The notes under the pieces are model-generated. The model was not told where the DNA came from. It did no database searches and saw only the letters and a list, made by a program, of their open reading frames with translations. The position numbers and the translations under genes are program-made. Positions 1-11,570 of a DNA stretch of 64,000 nt are shown here, piece by piece (position 1 is the stretch's first letter; each line of letters opens with the position of its first letter). The stretch lies in assembly GCA_029204225.1 (NCBI GenBank), contig CM055092.1, positions 27,696,320-27,760,319 of the forward strand, read 5' to 3'. The stretch comes from Diphasiastrum complanatum (lineage: Eukaryota; Streptophyta; Lycopodiopsida; Lycopodiales; Lycopodiaceae).

Positions 1-1010
1 CGAAGATTGAAAGGCGACGAATCTTGACGCTCCAAGTACAAAGGAAATCAAGAAAGTACCAGGGGGACATACCCCTCTACGGATGATGTTGAAGGCAATC
101 TAAATACCATTAGAACATGCTTAATCAACCATTCTTGTAATCTCAAATTAGACTAAACTCTTTCTCTATCCATCTATATAATCAGATTGAAGATGAAGGA
201 ATCGGTTGAACATCAAATTTGGTTGAACGCCAATGTGAGCTAGGCACATAATTGCCAGCAGATGTCACGGAAGTCTGTTAGTAAGTGAGACGATATGATA
301 TAATTCGTGAGAGCCAAAGTATCTCTCATGTCGATGCATTGTGTGAGTTTGTCACAACATCGCTCTTACAAAAGGATCATTGATAATATAGTAGCTTGAA
401 TGCACATGTTGAATGATCTCGAATGTTTTGTTGTCTGATTGTGGTCTGTTTGTAATCAACTAATTATTCATTATTCTGCACCCTGGTTCACCTTGTTGAA
501 TGCTTAAATAATTAAATGTAGGTCAATAGTGTCTGTCTGCACTCTGAAGGATTGTAGATCTGTTCTAGCAGATAGACATAATTGAATTCCATCCAGGTTC
601 TCAACAACAGTGGTAATCAAATTGACCGCATTTTTGCATCGCATCCAAACCAACTCTGTTATAGACCAATTTTGGTCTTTGGTATAGAGAGAAGGAAATA
701 CACACAAAATTGAGAGATCTCCAATTCTATTGGAACCCCATTTTTTTCATTGCAAATGTTGATAGCATCAATGGTTTCTCTTGGTCTCTGATTATGTGTT
801 GTCACAAAGAGAATGAAGAGAATGAGAAGTATACCTAAGAATGACAAAAAGTTCCTAAACTATAGCGATTAGTTGACTATAGTTTATGGCTATTGATGTA
901 AAATCAACCTTTTAAGTGTACAAATACGGGCAGCAAAAGAGTATTCGGGCAGTAATTGTGGGTCTCCCAAGAAACAAATCATAGTCATATATCCAAATAC
1001 ATAGTTTTTC
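1..1010. other. Unassigned AT-rich intergenic DNA
   Basis: No ORF of convincing coding character, RNA gene or element boundary was found. Short open frames at 504-847 on the minus strand have no recognisable domain and look like chance frames. Confidence 0.4.
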
Positions 1011-1860
1011 ATGGATTTGATCGATGACTCCAACCCCCTTGAGGCCAATTTGCAATTTGATGTGTCTCAAAGTCTCCCTCTTTTTCAATTCTCTTCCCTT
1101 GGAGAAGGACTAGATTAGATGAAGGAATATGGGTAGCATGAAGATGTCGAGATATTGGTGGGACTTGGTTTCAGAGATGCTCAAATTGCCAACAAGAATG
1201 GAGTCACTGTAGGTTCGTGAGCCCTTCACCTTGAAGATTTTGAGAAACTTGATGACTTTGAAGAAGAAGAGTTTCAATTGAAGGTAAAAGCTATTGTAGT
1301 TTTAGCTAGCTAGGCCACCACCTCAAGCTTAGTTTCTTTTGATTCTCAAGATGTCATGGGCCTTCATCAACAACTTGGCTAGGTGATATAGAAAATGATG
1401 GAGGACAAGGCAGTGATGGATTTGTGCATTACAGAATTGGGCCAAGATAACAGCTTTATGGATTAGAAGCTAATCGAAATAAAGAATGAGCTACTAGTAT
1501 CAAATCAACACAAGGATGAAAGAATCTCAAACACATGAAGCGGCCTTGCGAAAATACGTGCAACAATTGTAGGCTAGCTTACACGGCGCTCATGAGCATG
1601 TAAACTAAGTTGTCCTTAATTAGCTGAATGCGATTCTCTTCTGACAACTCCTATTAAGCAAATGCCAGCAATATATCGCATACTTGGTGTAGAGAGTTGT
1701 GGCCTACAAGACCACATTGATGGGCTTTCAGGAAAGTTTTGACCAATACAAGCTGATGGCAATCCAAAAATTGAAAAAGTTAGAGAGATTAAAAAAAAAG
1801 TATGAGTAGAAGCTACGACGACAAAGGCTAGATGGTCCCCAGATCCAAATCCCCCTCTAG
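1011..1860 (+). pseudogene. Degraded coiled-coil protein relic, unknown family
   Basis: Reading from the ATG at 1011 gives a coherent acidic, helical protein in one frame to about 1540, then after a frameshift in another frame to about 1850. The second part is rich in Gln, Leu and Lys and looks like a coiled coil, with a basic end near 1790-1830. The frame is broken at 1116-1118 (TAG) and again by TAG at Gly-Tag-His, Ser-Tag-Ala, Gly-Tag-Val and Asp-Tag-Lys positions, plus one TGA; most could be former CAG or CGA codons. The composition resembles the C-terminal part of the relic at 20.8-23.1 kb, so a gag-like TE protein is the likeliest origin. This is inference; no domain was recognised. Confidence 0.4.
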
Positions 1861-4800
1861 CATTAGTTTTCACTACAATGCATTGAAGAAGAGAAAGGTG
1901 GAGATGTTTGTGATTTTTAGGATGTTCAGGATCAAGGTGGAGATGCCTCACAAAAAGTACAATAGGACTTCGACACCAACATCACGAAGACACATTTCAA
2001 CATCAAGGCCTTTTAAGTGACCGATCACCTTTGAGAAGGAAATCCAAGAGTTTCTGAAGTAACATCCATATGAATCCTCAAGAGGTGGTTGGATTCTCAA
2101 GTTTCGAACCTAAAATATCAAACATAAAGAGTGAGCAGATACCCAAACTTGGTGGGGGTAGGGCACCCAACCTAGTTGGACACATTTACTTTTGCCTCTG
2201 TCATGCTTGTTTGATCCATAAATTCAAGAATAGGCTTGCCAATCCCATCTATTTGAGATCTAGTCATCTTTCAGGTCATAGCCACATCGGTTCATACAAT
2301 TGCATTGTATTTGAGTGATTTGTCAATTCTTTGAGTGTTTCACACGTGCCAAAGATAGGTTGACCCAAACTTTGCCTGTACTCCACCTTTGAGTGAGAGG
2401 TTGATCTAGTTTGCGAGAGCTTGGTAGAGCTAGTGAGATCCATCTCACATTTTGTTGCAAGGTCTTGCATAGGAGTTGGTTGTACACCTTTCAAGGATCC
2501 TATAGTGAGAGAGAAGCAACATTTATTGTCTCATTACAAGGACTCTTCACTACTTTTGATGATCAAATTTGACCTGCAAGAAATGATGCGATGAGTAAAA
2601 GTGATAACTCAAAGAATAGATGCTATCTTGGTCATTGGCAATCTATGGGTAGAAAGGATTATTCTTGCTTCAAAGGTACGTTGGGGGTGAAATGTTTCCA
2701 ACAAATCCAAATATATCATGAAACCAAGGGTATCAACCTCATGTACACTCAAATTAAGTCACATTACATGAAGTCACATGATATATTTTAAATCCTTTGG
2801 GGAGTTCTAGATGTTAAGATACAAAATTGAATTTCTTCACTATTTTGTAAGGTCCACAATATCATGGATAACTTATACTTTGTTCAATTATGCATCACTT
2901 TTGAGTCCTTAGGTGTCCTCAAACACACCTAATCATCTATTGCTTGAAACTTTAAAGGAAATCTCTTTGTGTTCAAATATTGCCTTTTCCAATCTTGAGC
3001 ACTGAGACATTCTCACAAGTTGATGTAACATTTCTTGCATATCATGCAAAACATTAGCCACCTCTCAAAGTTAAATCCTGTTAGTCTCAATTGAGATTGG
3101 CTAAACTCATGCATGAGCATAGACAAAGTGAATATGTGGCCAAAATGATTGGAGTTTGAAATCTTTCTTATTCCTTAGTTGTGTTATGAAGCTATTTTTT
3201 GCTTTTTAGTTGTACTTTTACTTTTTTTTTTTAATAGAAAAATTTAGTATTTGGTAGTCAAAGTCCAAATTTGTATAGATGAATACGATAAATTTCATGA
3301 TAACTTGTCTTGATTTTGATGATATACCCTTATATTAAAAGTCTTAATACTAATATAATCGGATTTACTCGATTGTGCTATATTTTTAAATTTTAAAAAA
3401 GGACAAAATTGTCTAGTGTGTCATAATTGGGCTATTATGTATTTTAAAATGAAAAACCCTAGTCATGACGACTACTATCAGGAACTATAACATGACACAT
3501 GATGCATAAGGCCCTTGATCATAAACTCATTTATCTCCAATACCTATGGTCAAGGCTCATTAACTACAGTAAAACAGGACATACCTATGGTAAAGGCTTG
3601 GTCAACCATGGTTAACCAAGGATGTAACACAACCAATAACCTTGAACACCTTTCATTGTGATTAAATGTAGAGGCACCAATTTGATACTAGTCTAGAAAT
3701 ATATCATGAGTTGCCTTCTAGTTTACTTTTTATGTTGTTTAAATTTTTTTGCCAAGTATCACTAGTGAAGTTTAATAAACAAGGGAATGTCATTAGGAAT
3801 TGCATCTCCATGAGTGTCACGAGTCATGCTGAAAACATTGCACTTCTAGCTATAACCAAATTTTGAGTTGATTCTTCTATGATGATGGACTCATTTTCTC
3901 TTGGATGATACCATTGTGGGTTCACAAGCTTACCCTACTTTAGCTTTTATAATACTTGATATTCAAAGAGTTAGATAAAATCAATATTGAGGATTCAAGT
4001 AATCAAGGAGAACCAACAAGAGATGGCAAATGGAAAGTTCAAAGCAAAAGATATGAACAACAATGTCCTCAAAGGTTTAGCAGTCTTTCAATTCAGCAAG
4101 ACTTTTGATTATAGACTGCCATGAAGTTTTGAATCATATCATGTGTGGGCCAAAATTGGAGTGGACCACTAATTAATGTTGGTGAAGGAAAGATGGAAAA
4201 CTTTGTTAAGGGAAGTAATGCCATGATCATCTTGAGACGAAGTGAGATTAATATGGTATTGACTCTTATCATATGGCATGAGGGTGACTCGAAACTTTCC
4301 ATGTTGTCAGTGGTCACATAGATCAAGGCAGTTGAGGAATGACAAGAAACACTTCAACCACATTCCATGTATCATGCTAAATTTATGACTCACACAAAAC
4401 GAAGTCAAGAATATAATCATTTGGGGATGATCTGTAGCTCATGGCAACATGGTTCAGTCATCATAGTTCAACAGCTTTATCTTTAAGACTTCAAGCTAAG
4501 GCAACTTTAAAAATCAACTGACGTAAGACGGGTGCCGACCTAGGTAAAGATGTCGTTCCCTGAAACCTCAAATTTCAACACGGCTGAGAGCCTGAGAAGT
4601 GAGAAGCCTCTACCAATTCATTGGACAGCGTGCTTGTATGTCATATCATCCACATGTTAATATGTAAAGTTCAAACCTCCAGTTTCAAGTTTTATCGCAA
4701 AAAGCGAAGAAAACGAATCTGCTGCCGGGGATCTGCAAGCTTCTGCACCATGCAGCTACTCAAGTTTCAGCTTGCAGTGAACACTGAATTCACTTTGGAG

Positions 4801-5300
4801 TGCTTCCACTTCCTTGTCTGAGGCACAGATACTGAATCTGGAATGATCATTGGCCTCTCTCACAGTCACAGTGCACACTATCTCTCTTCTTAATTGAATG
4901 TCTGCTGGCTTCAGATTAACAGTCTGGAATCTGGGTTGCTCAATAGTCAAGTTTCTATTATCATTGCTTACTACAAATGATGTAAGTACTGCAGTAATGA
5001 TGCGAAAAACAGATGAAGCTGTAGTGCTCACGAATAAAATGACTTGGAAAAATATTATCCTGAGCAATAGTAATAATTGGGTTTATCATTATCCCACTCA
5101 TAGATATGTCAATATTCAAACACATAGGTTCTTCTAAATGTGAAAAATGTACAAGATATCCATATAGTATCTTGACTTTTTGGTTGTTAGCCCTCATAAA
5201 TCTCCATGTACACTTGTAAATATGCTAGTGGTTAAATCTGGAGCAAATTATAATTTAAATTAGCTCGAGTTAGTGTAAGTTGCTTACACTTGGCATGATA
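1861..5300. other. Old repeat DNA without a recognised gene
   Basis: Several short frames are interrupted every few tens of codons (for example 2070-2318 plus, 2276-2494 minus, 2591-2791 plus, 4093-4326 minus). The minus frame 4756-5067 (103 codons) has plausible protein composition but no motif I recognise. A T-run lies near 3222-3231. No LTR terminus, tRNA-like box or microsatellite was found. Confidence 0.35.
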
Positions 5301-5310
5301 CCGTTTAACT

Positions 5311-5401
5311 ATGCTTCTTGGTTTCCAAGGGGAGGCTCGAACCTGGGACCAAAGAAACTTTGGATGCCAAGCTAACCAGTTGAGCCAACCCCGTTGGGTT
5401 A
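5311..5401 (-). mobile_element. tRNA-derived SINE head (copy 1)
   Basis: On the minus strand the segment reads as a tRNA-like promoter: an A-box-like TGGCTCAACTGG followed about 40 nt later by a B-box GGTTCGAGCC. Two closely similar copies occur at 48.47-48.66 kb, so this is a dispersed element and not a functional tRNA gene. The cloverleaf acceptor stem cannot be formed convincingly. RNA polymerase III transcription would be expected for an active member; activity here is unknown. Confidence 0.6.
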
Positions 5402-6444
5402 ACTATGGAGTAAGGATACTCTCAAGGAATAGAGTTAAATTGTGCTTGTGGATATTTCTAAAGTCTATATATATATTTTTTCTTTTTGGTCGATAAAACA
5501 TTGATGGTTTGTCACGGTTGTGTTCTAAATGATTTCGGTCATTAGAAATTGGACAAGCAAAAGGTTTTGGCAAGATACTTGTTGAACCTAAGTTTCAGTT
5601 TACACTAATGAAGGGACCGATAGGAATGAATGGCTTGTAGAACTCTTAATTTGGTGAAGATTTTTGTTGGATACAGTAAAAGAGGTACCGAAATTCAATT
5701 TCGGGAATTTTCCATTCATGAATTTTCATTAGTTACTCTAAATTGATAAACTTTAGGGGAGTAATGCCCAAGCTAGATTTTTTGGGAGACCAAAAAATCT
5801 AAGGGAGGAAGATAAATGAACACCTAAGATAGTAAATGTGTATGAATTATGCAATCTGAATTTGCATCCCTTTAGAAAATTTTTATAATGGATGATTCCA
5901 TTAAAAATCCTTTAAAATTTAAATTCATTTAGTTAAATTCATATGACCATGAGTATAACCATAGTTTTGAGTGTGAATAGTATATGAGAAGCGAGAATTG
6001 ATACAAGGATCACATTTGTACCATTACTATATGATAGAGTCTTATTCCTAGAGTTGAAATTCTCAGACTGGAGGGATTTGGGAATCTTATTACTAACCAG
6101 AAGGCTTTCATAATGTGATGGTAAATTGTTGAATAACAATTTCATAAATGGATTATTGTTATCCATCATGAACAAAATTCATGAATTCTCCAGTGCTTGG
6201 TTGAGATAAATATGTGGTTATACGATATAGGAAATCCAGATGGATTTTTAAGATATTTGGAATATCGGATAATGTGGTTAAGGATCTTCTAGAAGGAATG
6301 AAATTCCTCGTACCGATACTGATATAGATATTGGACATTTATTATTGTATTGATTTGGTTGTTTTGAATTTTTAATGCTTTATTTTGGCTTAATGAACAC
6401 ACTTGTGTTATTTCAATTGTCTATAAACAATATTTCTCGTCCAT
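5402..6444. other. Unassigned repeat DNA with a possible pol tail
   Basis: No complete gene. A short frame ending at 5818 encodes a peptide finishing ARFFGRPKNLREEDK before a TGA, next to a purine-rich stretch, which could be the last codons of a retrotransposon polyprotein. This is weak. The minus frame 5939-6175 shows no domain. Confidence 0.25.
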
Positions 6445-6790
6445 ACCTGGCTTAATTGTTGGTAGATTCCCTGAGGCCAACGTTAACAATAAGTTGCAAC
6501 GGTCGTGGCATCCTATGTGCATAAGACCATGGCCCAATGAGCACTTGTTAATTATCTATTTTGGAATAAACTAGACTTTGGGCCATGTGATTAACATAAT
6601 ATTAAAAGGCCAAAGTGGAGTTTAAACTTAGTAAGTTCCTAAGTTTTTTGTAGTTAGGTAGGGTGTGCTTCTTTGTACACCATAGATTAGTTTGTGGTGA
6701 AGGGTGTGGATTTCAATCCCACCTCCTTGCAAGTAGCCAATAGGAAGCAAGGGGCAAGGGCCACCCCAAAGATAAAAAGGCACCTTACAC
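6445..6790 (+). repeat. Long-range inverted repeat, arm 1
   Basis: About 345 bp that recurs in reverse complement at about 59825-60160. Shared landmarks include a block near AACAATAAGTTGC, the TTTGGGCCATGTGATTAA block, and a GC-rich end near GGCCACCCCAAAGATAAAAAGG. An A-box-like TAGATTAGTTTGTG and a B-box-like GGATTTCAATCC lie 25-35 nt apart near 6684-6720 and are conserved in both arms, hinting at a polymerase III-derived retroposon; their position well inside the repeat is not classical for a SINE head. Element class is uncertain. Confidence 0.6.
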
Positions 6791-6792
6791 CA

Positions 6793-7932
6793 TTAAGAAT
6801 TAGTACTATTTTGAATAGGAGAAACTCTGCTGTTGACGAATGTGATCTTGAAGGCCACGTAGGTAGTGTTGGATGATAACTCTTCATCAAGACACCTCTG
6901 TTTAGATGCTACTAAATGGAATCTCCTATTATATGCCTTCACTAACCTAGTTTGTTCTAGCATATACCAAGAGTCCACATAATAATCTATATATATTTCT
7001 GCACAAAACTCCTTGAAATCGTCCCATGACTTGGGTTCATACTTTGGATGATGTAATACTTCTTGCCACCAATCATAGGCTTTTCCTAAACAATGAGATA
7101 TTGTCGTTGTAATTTTGCCCTTTTCAGATTTTGAATATAACTGAAGATTTTCATCCACGATAGATAACCAGTCATAAATGTGCAAAGAACTCAATTCTCC
7201 ATCAAAGGTTGATATATTCTCAGAATGAACATCATCAAGATTTCGTTGAATGTTGATTTGTTGATGTTGATTTGCCTCTGATGAACGTCTCACACCATTG
7301 TAACAAGAGCTAGGAATGATCACTATGCTCTCATAACTAGTATTGTTTCTTGTCTGTAACCCAGTAATTCCAACAATTGGTTTGAGAGCCATGGAGGAAG
7401 CATCTTCTGTTTGCATGGATGTACCATTGAATGCCATTGTACAAAGAGAAGATTGAAACTCAGCATTGTCTTCTTCAACCTCAAATGGTTTGGAACCAGC
7501 TTCATTATCATCATTGTAGTCTCACCAATGTAGTGATTGGGATGCAATTCTATTTCTTGACAATATTTTCCTTTGTTGTACATGTTGTGAACCACTGGAT
7601 TTTCTTCATTGTAGTCACAACTTTCAGGGATATCATTTGGTTGACCTATAGGCTCATACTGGTCCTCATGTTGCCATTCAGAGTGATTATGACCCTCATA
7701 ATCAACAATGCTATACTCGTTCTCATATGTACCATCATTATTTCATGCTCGTCTGTATCATTACATAGTTGATCATCCTGTTGACAATCACCACCATCAT
7801 CACATTCTAGGCTTCATCTTGTTGATAGTCATCACAACCATCATCATACCAGTCACTTTGGTTATCGTACTTGTAATCATTACCATCCCATTGATCTTCA
7901 TAGTCAGACATATATTCATTATCAGTGTCCAT
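6793..7932 (-). pseudogene. Ty3/gypsy-type gag (copy G1)
   Basis: The frame starts at the ATG at 7930-7932 with an acidic, Asp/Tyr-rich N-terminal region of roughly 150 residues, interrupted by at least one stop near 7813. It continues into a good 214-codon frame (7437 to 6793) that carries the Retrotrans_gag pattern: an AYDWW block, then SWDDF..F, then a VKAYNRRFHLV block. This is the capsid part of a retrotransposon Gag; protease and pol are missing. The 3' end is cut where the inverted repeat at 6445-6790 begins. A homologous plus-strand copy lies at 26.8-27.7 kb. Plus-strand frames at 7431-7772 and 7708-7977 are antisense shadows. Confidence 0.75.
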
Positions 7933-8560
7933 GGTATAGTGACAAGCAATCTGTGGGTTATGGATCAACCAAACTGAATAAAGTGGGAAGAAGTTGGAAC
8001 AATTACAATTTTCACTAGTAAAATCACAAATTTGCTAGTAACAAATTTGTTCTCCACCGTCCCAGAATTTTGAGTCCTTGAAGAATGTGACCTACAAGAT
8101 TTATGCAACATCAATTTTTTTTTTGGCAAAATGTCAACTTTGTTTCACTGATCGATTTTGGCTTTTGTACCATTGTTATCATGTCAAGCTCAATGTAATG
8201 ATCACTTTTGCTTTTTACTGCGTCACAATCTGAGGTCACACGGGGAGGATGCAAATACCTTGATATAAAAAGTAAATGTACCAAGGGAAAGAGGGGGGGT
8301 GAAAACAAAACTAAAATAATGATTACAAAAATATAGTTATTGTACTCAGCTCGACAAACATGCCGCTTTTCATTCTTGCAACACTGAATTTTGACATCAA
8401 ACAAAAAAGATGCGACGGTTTAAAATGTAAATTTGAAGAACTTAGGAAAAGGGGCCTATAGTAAAAATTTACAAATTGAACTTTGGATTCCATAAAACAT
8501 TGGTGTGCTCGTAACAGATAAGTAAGAACCGTGAAAAATTATGAAAATTTACGGTAACTT
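7933..8560 (-). mobile_element. Leader/LTR-like flank of gypsy copy G1
   Basis: Upstream of the gag start (on the minus strand) the DNA resembles 26.2-26.8 kb in the other copy, including the CCGTCCCAGAATTTTGAGTCC block near 8058-8078. No clear primer-binding site or LTR terminus could be placed. It contains no gene of its own. Confidence 0.45.
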
Positions 8561-8574
8561 TTTTTTGAGCACCA

Positions 8575-8968
8575 AGGAGGAGAGAGAACAAAATATATTC
8601 TAGGCATATTCCAAAGGAATATTTCTAAGAATATTCCATAAGGAGACGCGTGGACAGGTTTGTGAGCAGAGAGCTTTAGAGAGAGAGGGATGAGAGAGTT
8701 AGAATTAAAGTAGAATCACTGTGCTACTGTACTGTGGGTCCTATCAGTTGATAAGAATCAGTTGGCCTCGCCACGAGGCAAGTCGATGGGACACGCGTCC
8801 CGCCAATGGCAACCTGGGTCATGCATGGGTTGCCTGAGTGAACAACTACATGTATAGTGTAATTTCATTTTGAGAAATACAGTTGCTATGTGAGCTTGTT
8901 GTGGAGAGTGTTTTCTGTCTATGTTACTGTGTAGCATGATCTGTGTTCCTGTTCGAAGCAAATTCTAA
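8575..8968 (+). mobile_element. LTR 3' part of copia A
   Basis: This segment ends two bases before a canonical tRNA-iMet primer-binding site, so it is the R/U5 part of a 5' LTR. The left edge is approximate because no TG terminus could be fixed. It contains a GAA/TTC palindrome cluster (8598-8637) and three successive GC-rich hairpins (8765-8834). No partner 3' LTR was found after the integrase block, so the element is truncated. Confidence 0.55.
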
Positions 8969-8970
8969 GT

Positions 8971-8982
8971 TGGTATCAGAGC
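8971..8982 (+). other. Copia A primer-binding site (tRNA-iMet)
   Basis: TGGTATCAGAGC is an exact complement of the plant initiator-tRNA-Met 3' end, the usual primer of Ty1/copia reverse transcription. It fixes a 5' LTR end just upstream and a plus-strand internal region downstream. Confidence 0.9.
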
Positions 8983-9840
8983 CGTACAGGGAGTGTACAC
9001 AGTACAGTGTCGCCGTTGAAGAGAGCTTCTAGAGAATTGTCTTCTAAGAGTTCGGGGTTTACGGCGGGTTGAAGATGGAAGGAGAAGCACTGGTGCAGAG
9101 AGTTTAGCACACATAAGCTTGGTGATCTTGAGACTGTGTGAGAATTCAGAGGCAAGGGTTGTCAGCTGAATCAGAACCTTAGCAAATGGAATTTTGAAAT
9201 TCTGAAGCAAGCTATTTGGTGTTTGCAGTCAGCGTGCATTCAATCAGACACTGTTTGACAAACGAATGGAAGCATTGGATTTCCAGCAGTAGGGTGACCT
9301 CAGAGCAAGAGGATAGGCCTGTTAGAACACTATGAATTGGAAGCCAAGAATAGATTTGTGTGGAAAACACCCTGGTCTGGGATTTGGGAGCACAAAATCA
9401 GAGATTTTTCTCCATTCTGAACCGTTTTGGAAGTTGTGAAAATCCAGAGGAGGGCGTCCTGATTAATTCTATAAGGTCTGAAGTGGCCGTGACAACTGCG
9501 CTTCATTCGTGGAGCAATAAAGAATTCTCTGAGGGCAGCCATAGCTACAAACCTTGGAAGAAAAGGGAGTAGGAGAGAGCGGACAGGTCGCGCACGAGGA
9601 ACCACAAGGAGCATCTAGCATTTGTAAGTGTCCAACGGCTTCAGAAGTGTAGTTCGACACGTAGATGCAAGGAAGTCCACAAGATCAGTCTTCACAACGA
9701 TCGACGGACAAGATTAATTGCGTCTGGACCATAGAATTGAAACCTATCGTTGGATTTAAGTGAAGTGGGCCCGAAGGGTAGAGAAGTGCAAGGGGCACTT
9801 CATTTTCTTTAAAAATCTTCACACTGAAATTGGAGTTGGG
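8983..9840 (+). other. Copia A leader without gag
   Basis: Between the primer site and the protease/integrase block there are about 860 bp with no frame showing capsid or zinc-knuckle motifs. Gag appears to have been deleted or replaced. Frames at 9330-9660 are short and lack motifs. Confidence 0.5.
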
Positions 9841-9858
9841 TCCCTTCACAAGTGAATT

Positions 9859-11387
9859 GTGAAGTTTATCAGGGAGGTACTTTACGTACCGGGTTTGAAG
9901 AAAAATCTACTTTCTGTTGGAGTCATTACTGATCAAAAGTTGAAAGTAGAATCTGCTTATGATCGTTGCTTTGTGAAGAATGTGAACCAAAAGTTCAAAG
10001 TTATTGCGGATGGAGTAAGGGAGCCCAATACAAAATTGTACAGGTTGAATGCTACAATCAAGGGGCAACATGGACTCGTATCGTCCATTCCATCGCAAAT
10101 GAGTTGTGGCATAAGAGGCTTGGTCACTTGAACTTGGGAAGCCTCAGTTTGATGAGAAAATTGGAGATGGTAACAGGATTGCCTACCATAGAAGACCACT
10201 TGAAATCGATGTGCGAATCATGTGTATATGAGAAGCAGCATTGAGAGAAGCTCAATAAAGGTGGTGTTGCAAGGGCAAAGAACATCTTGGATTTGATCCA
10301 CACAGATTTATGCGGGCCTATGAGGACCATGTCCTTAGGTAAAGCCTTCTATTTCATGACCTTTATTGATTATATGTCATGTAAGACGTGGATCTACTTC
10401 TTGAAGAAGAAATCGGATGCATTTGACAATTTCAAGAGCTTCAAAGCATTGGTCGAAAATCAGACAGGTAGGAAGATCAAAGTCCTAAGATCAGATAGTT
10501 GAGGTGAGTACAAGTCTAATGACTTCAATGATCTTTGTGATCAATGTGGGATTAAAAGACAATTTACGCAAGCTCATATTCCTGCTCTCAATGTTTTAGT
10601 TGAGCGCAAGAATCGTACAATTGTGGAAAGTGCCAGATCTATGCTAGCTGAGATGAAACTACCTAAAGATTTTTGGTCAGAAGGATGCAGTATGGCAGTC
10701 TATCTTCAAAATAGAAGTCCTACCATTGCCATACCAAAGATAACACTTGAGAAAGCATTCATGAAGAAGAAGCCTAAGGTGAACCACTTGCGAATCTTTG
10801 GATGTAAGGCCTTTGTACACATTCCTAAGGAAGAGTGACGTAAACTTGATGTAAAAGCTATCAAGTGTATATTCCTAGGATATGATGAGCGTGTGAAGGG
10901 CTATAGATGTTTTGATTCAGTTGAAAACCAAATCCATGTAAGCTGTGATGTTATCTTTGATGAATCCAAGATGTATGTAGACGAGGATGCTGAGAAGATA
11001 GATACATCCAGTGGGAAAGATGGTATAGTGAGGATACCTCCTGATGATGATCCATTCATTGACCTTTCGAGTGATGAATATGAGGATACATCTCAAGATA
11101 CTACTACTCAACCTGAAGAGACAGGTTGGAGAGGTAGAGACAAACCTTTTGGTGCAAGAAGGATTGAAGTTGCAGGTGACAAATGCAAGGAAAAGGACGT
11201 ACCGTGGGATACATTTTCATCAAGAAGCCGATCACCTAACATGAAGCTCCCTAAGTGGTTTGAGAGATTGTTGGAGAGCCGCGACATGGATGACTTTCCA
11301 GGATCATCTAGCCAAGGAGAGCTACGAAGATCAACAAGAGAGAAGACACAACCTGAAAGGTATGAAGCAAATTATGCTCTCTTATAG
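9859..11387 (+). pseudogene. Copia A integrase
   Basis: Consecutive frames encode the end of protease (EVLYVPGLKKNLLSV), the pre-integrase zinc region (LWHKRLGHLN.....CESCVYEKQ), the integrase core beginning DLIHTDLCGPM, with the second Asp in KVLRSDS and a damaged Glu region (NVLVERKNR), and the integrase C-terminal GKAF-type domain (NHLRIFGCKAFVHIPKEE, then IFLGYDERVKGYR, then VSCDVIFDE). In-frame stops at about 10244, 10502 and 10838 break it; two of them follow the CGA-to-TGA pattern. The chain runs into a Ser/Asp-rich linker ending at 11387. RT and RNase H are missing, so the element is truncated at its 3' side. The coding capacity is nonfunctional. Confidence 0.85.
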
Positions 11388-11570
11388 GACAATAACTTAA
11401 TTCGACATCCTTATTCTAAACTTTCTCTCTAAGAAAATGAAACTGAATTTCTATGTGTTTAGTTTTGGAGTGAGTTCGTGGGTTCAGAAATAGAGAAATG
11501 CAGCTCTGATTGTCACAATAGAGTATAGTTGGACTAATTTAAGAGATCATAAGATCCTGAAGCAATCTTA
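11388..11570. other. Junction between copia A and copia B
   Basis: A short AT-rich stretch joins the truncated 3' end of plus-strand copia A to the RNase H end of minus-strand copia B. No LTR terminus of either element is visible here. Confidence 0.4.

Noticed and set aside
5311-5401. Functional tRNA gene
   Set aside because: Internal promoter boxes are present but the acceptor stem and anticodon loop do not fold properly, and close copies occur in a dispersed, tandem arrangement.
7431-7977. Plus-strand hydrophobic/His-rich frames
   Set aside because: Antisense to the minus-strand gypsy gag.
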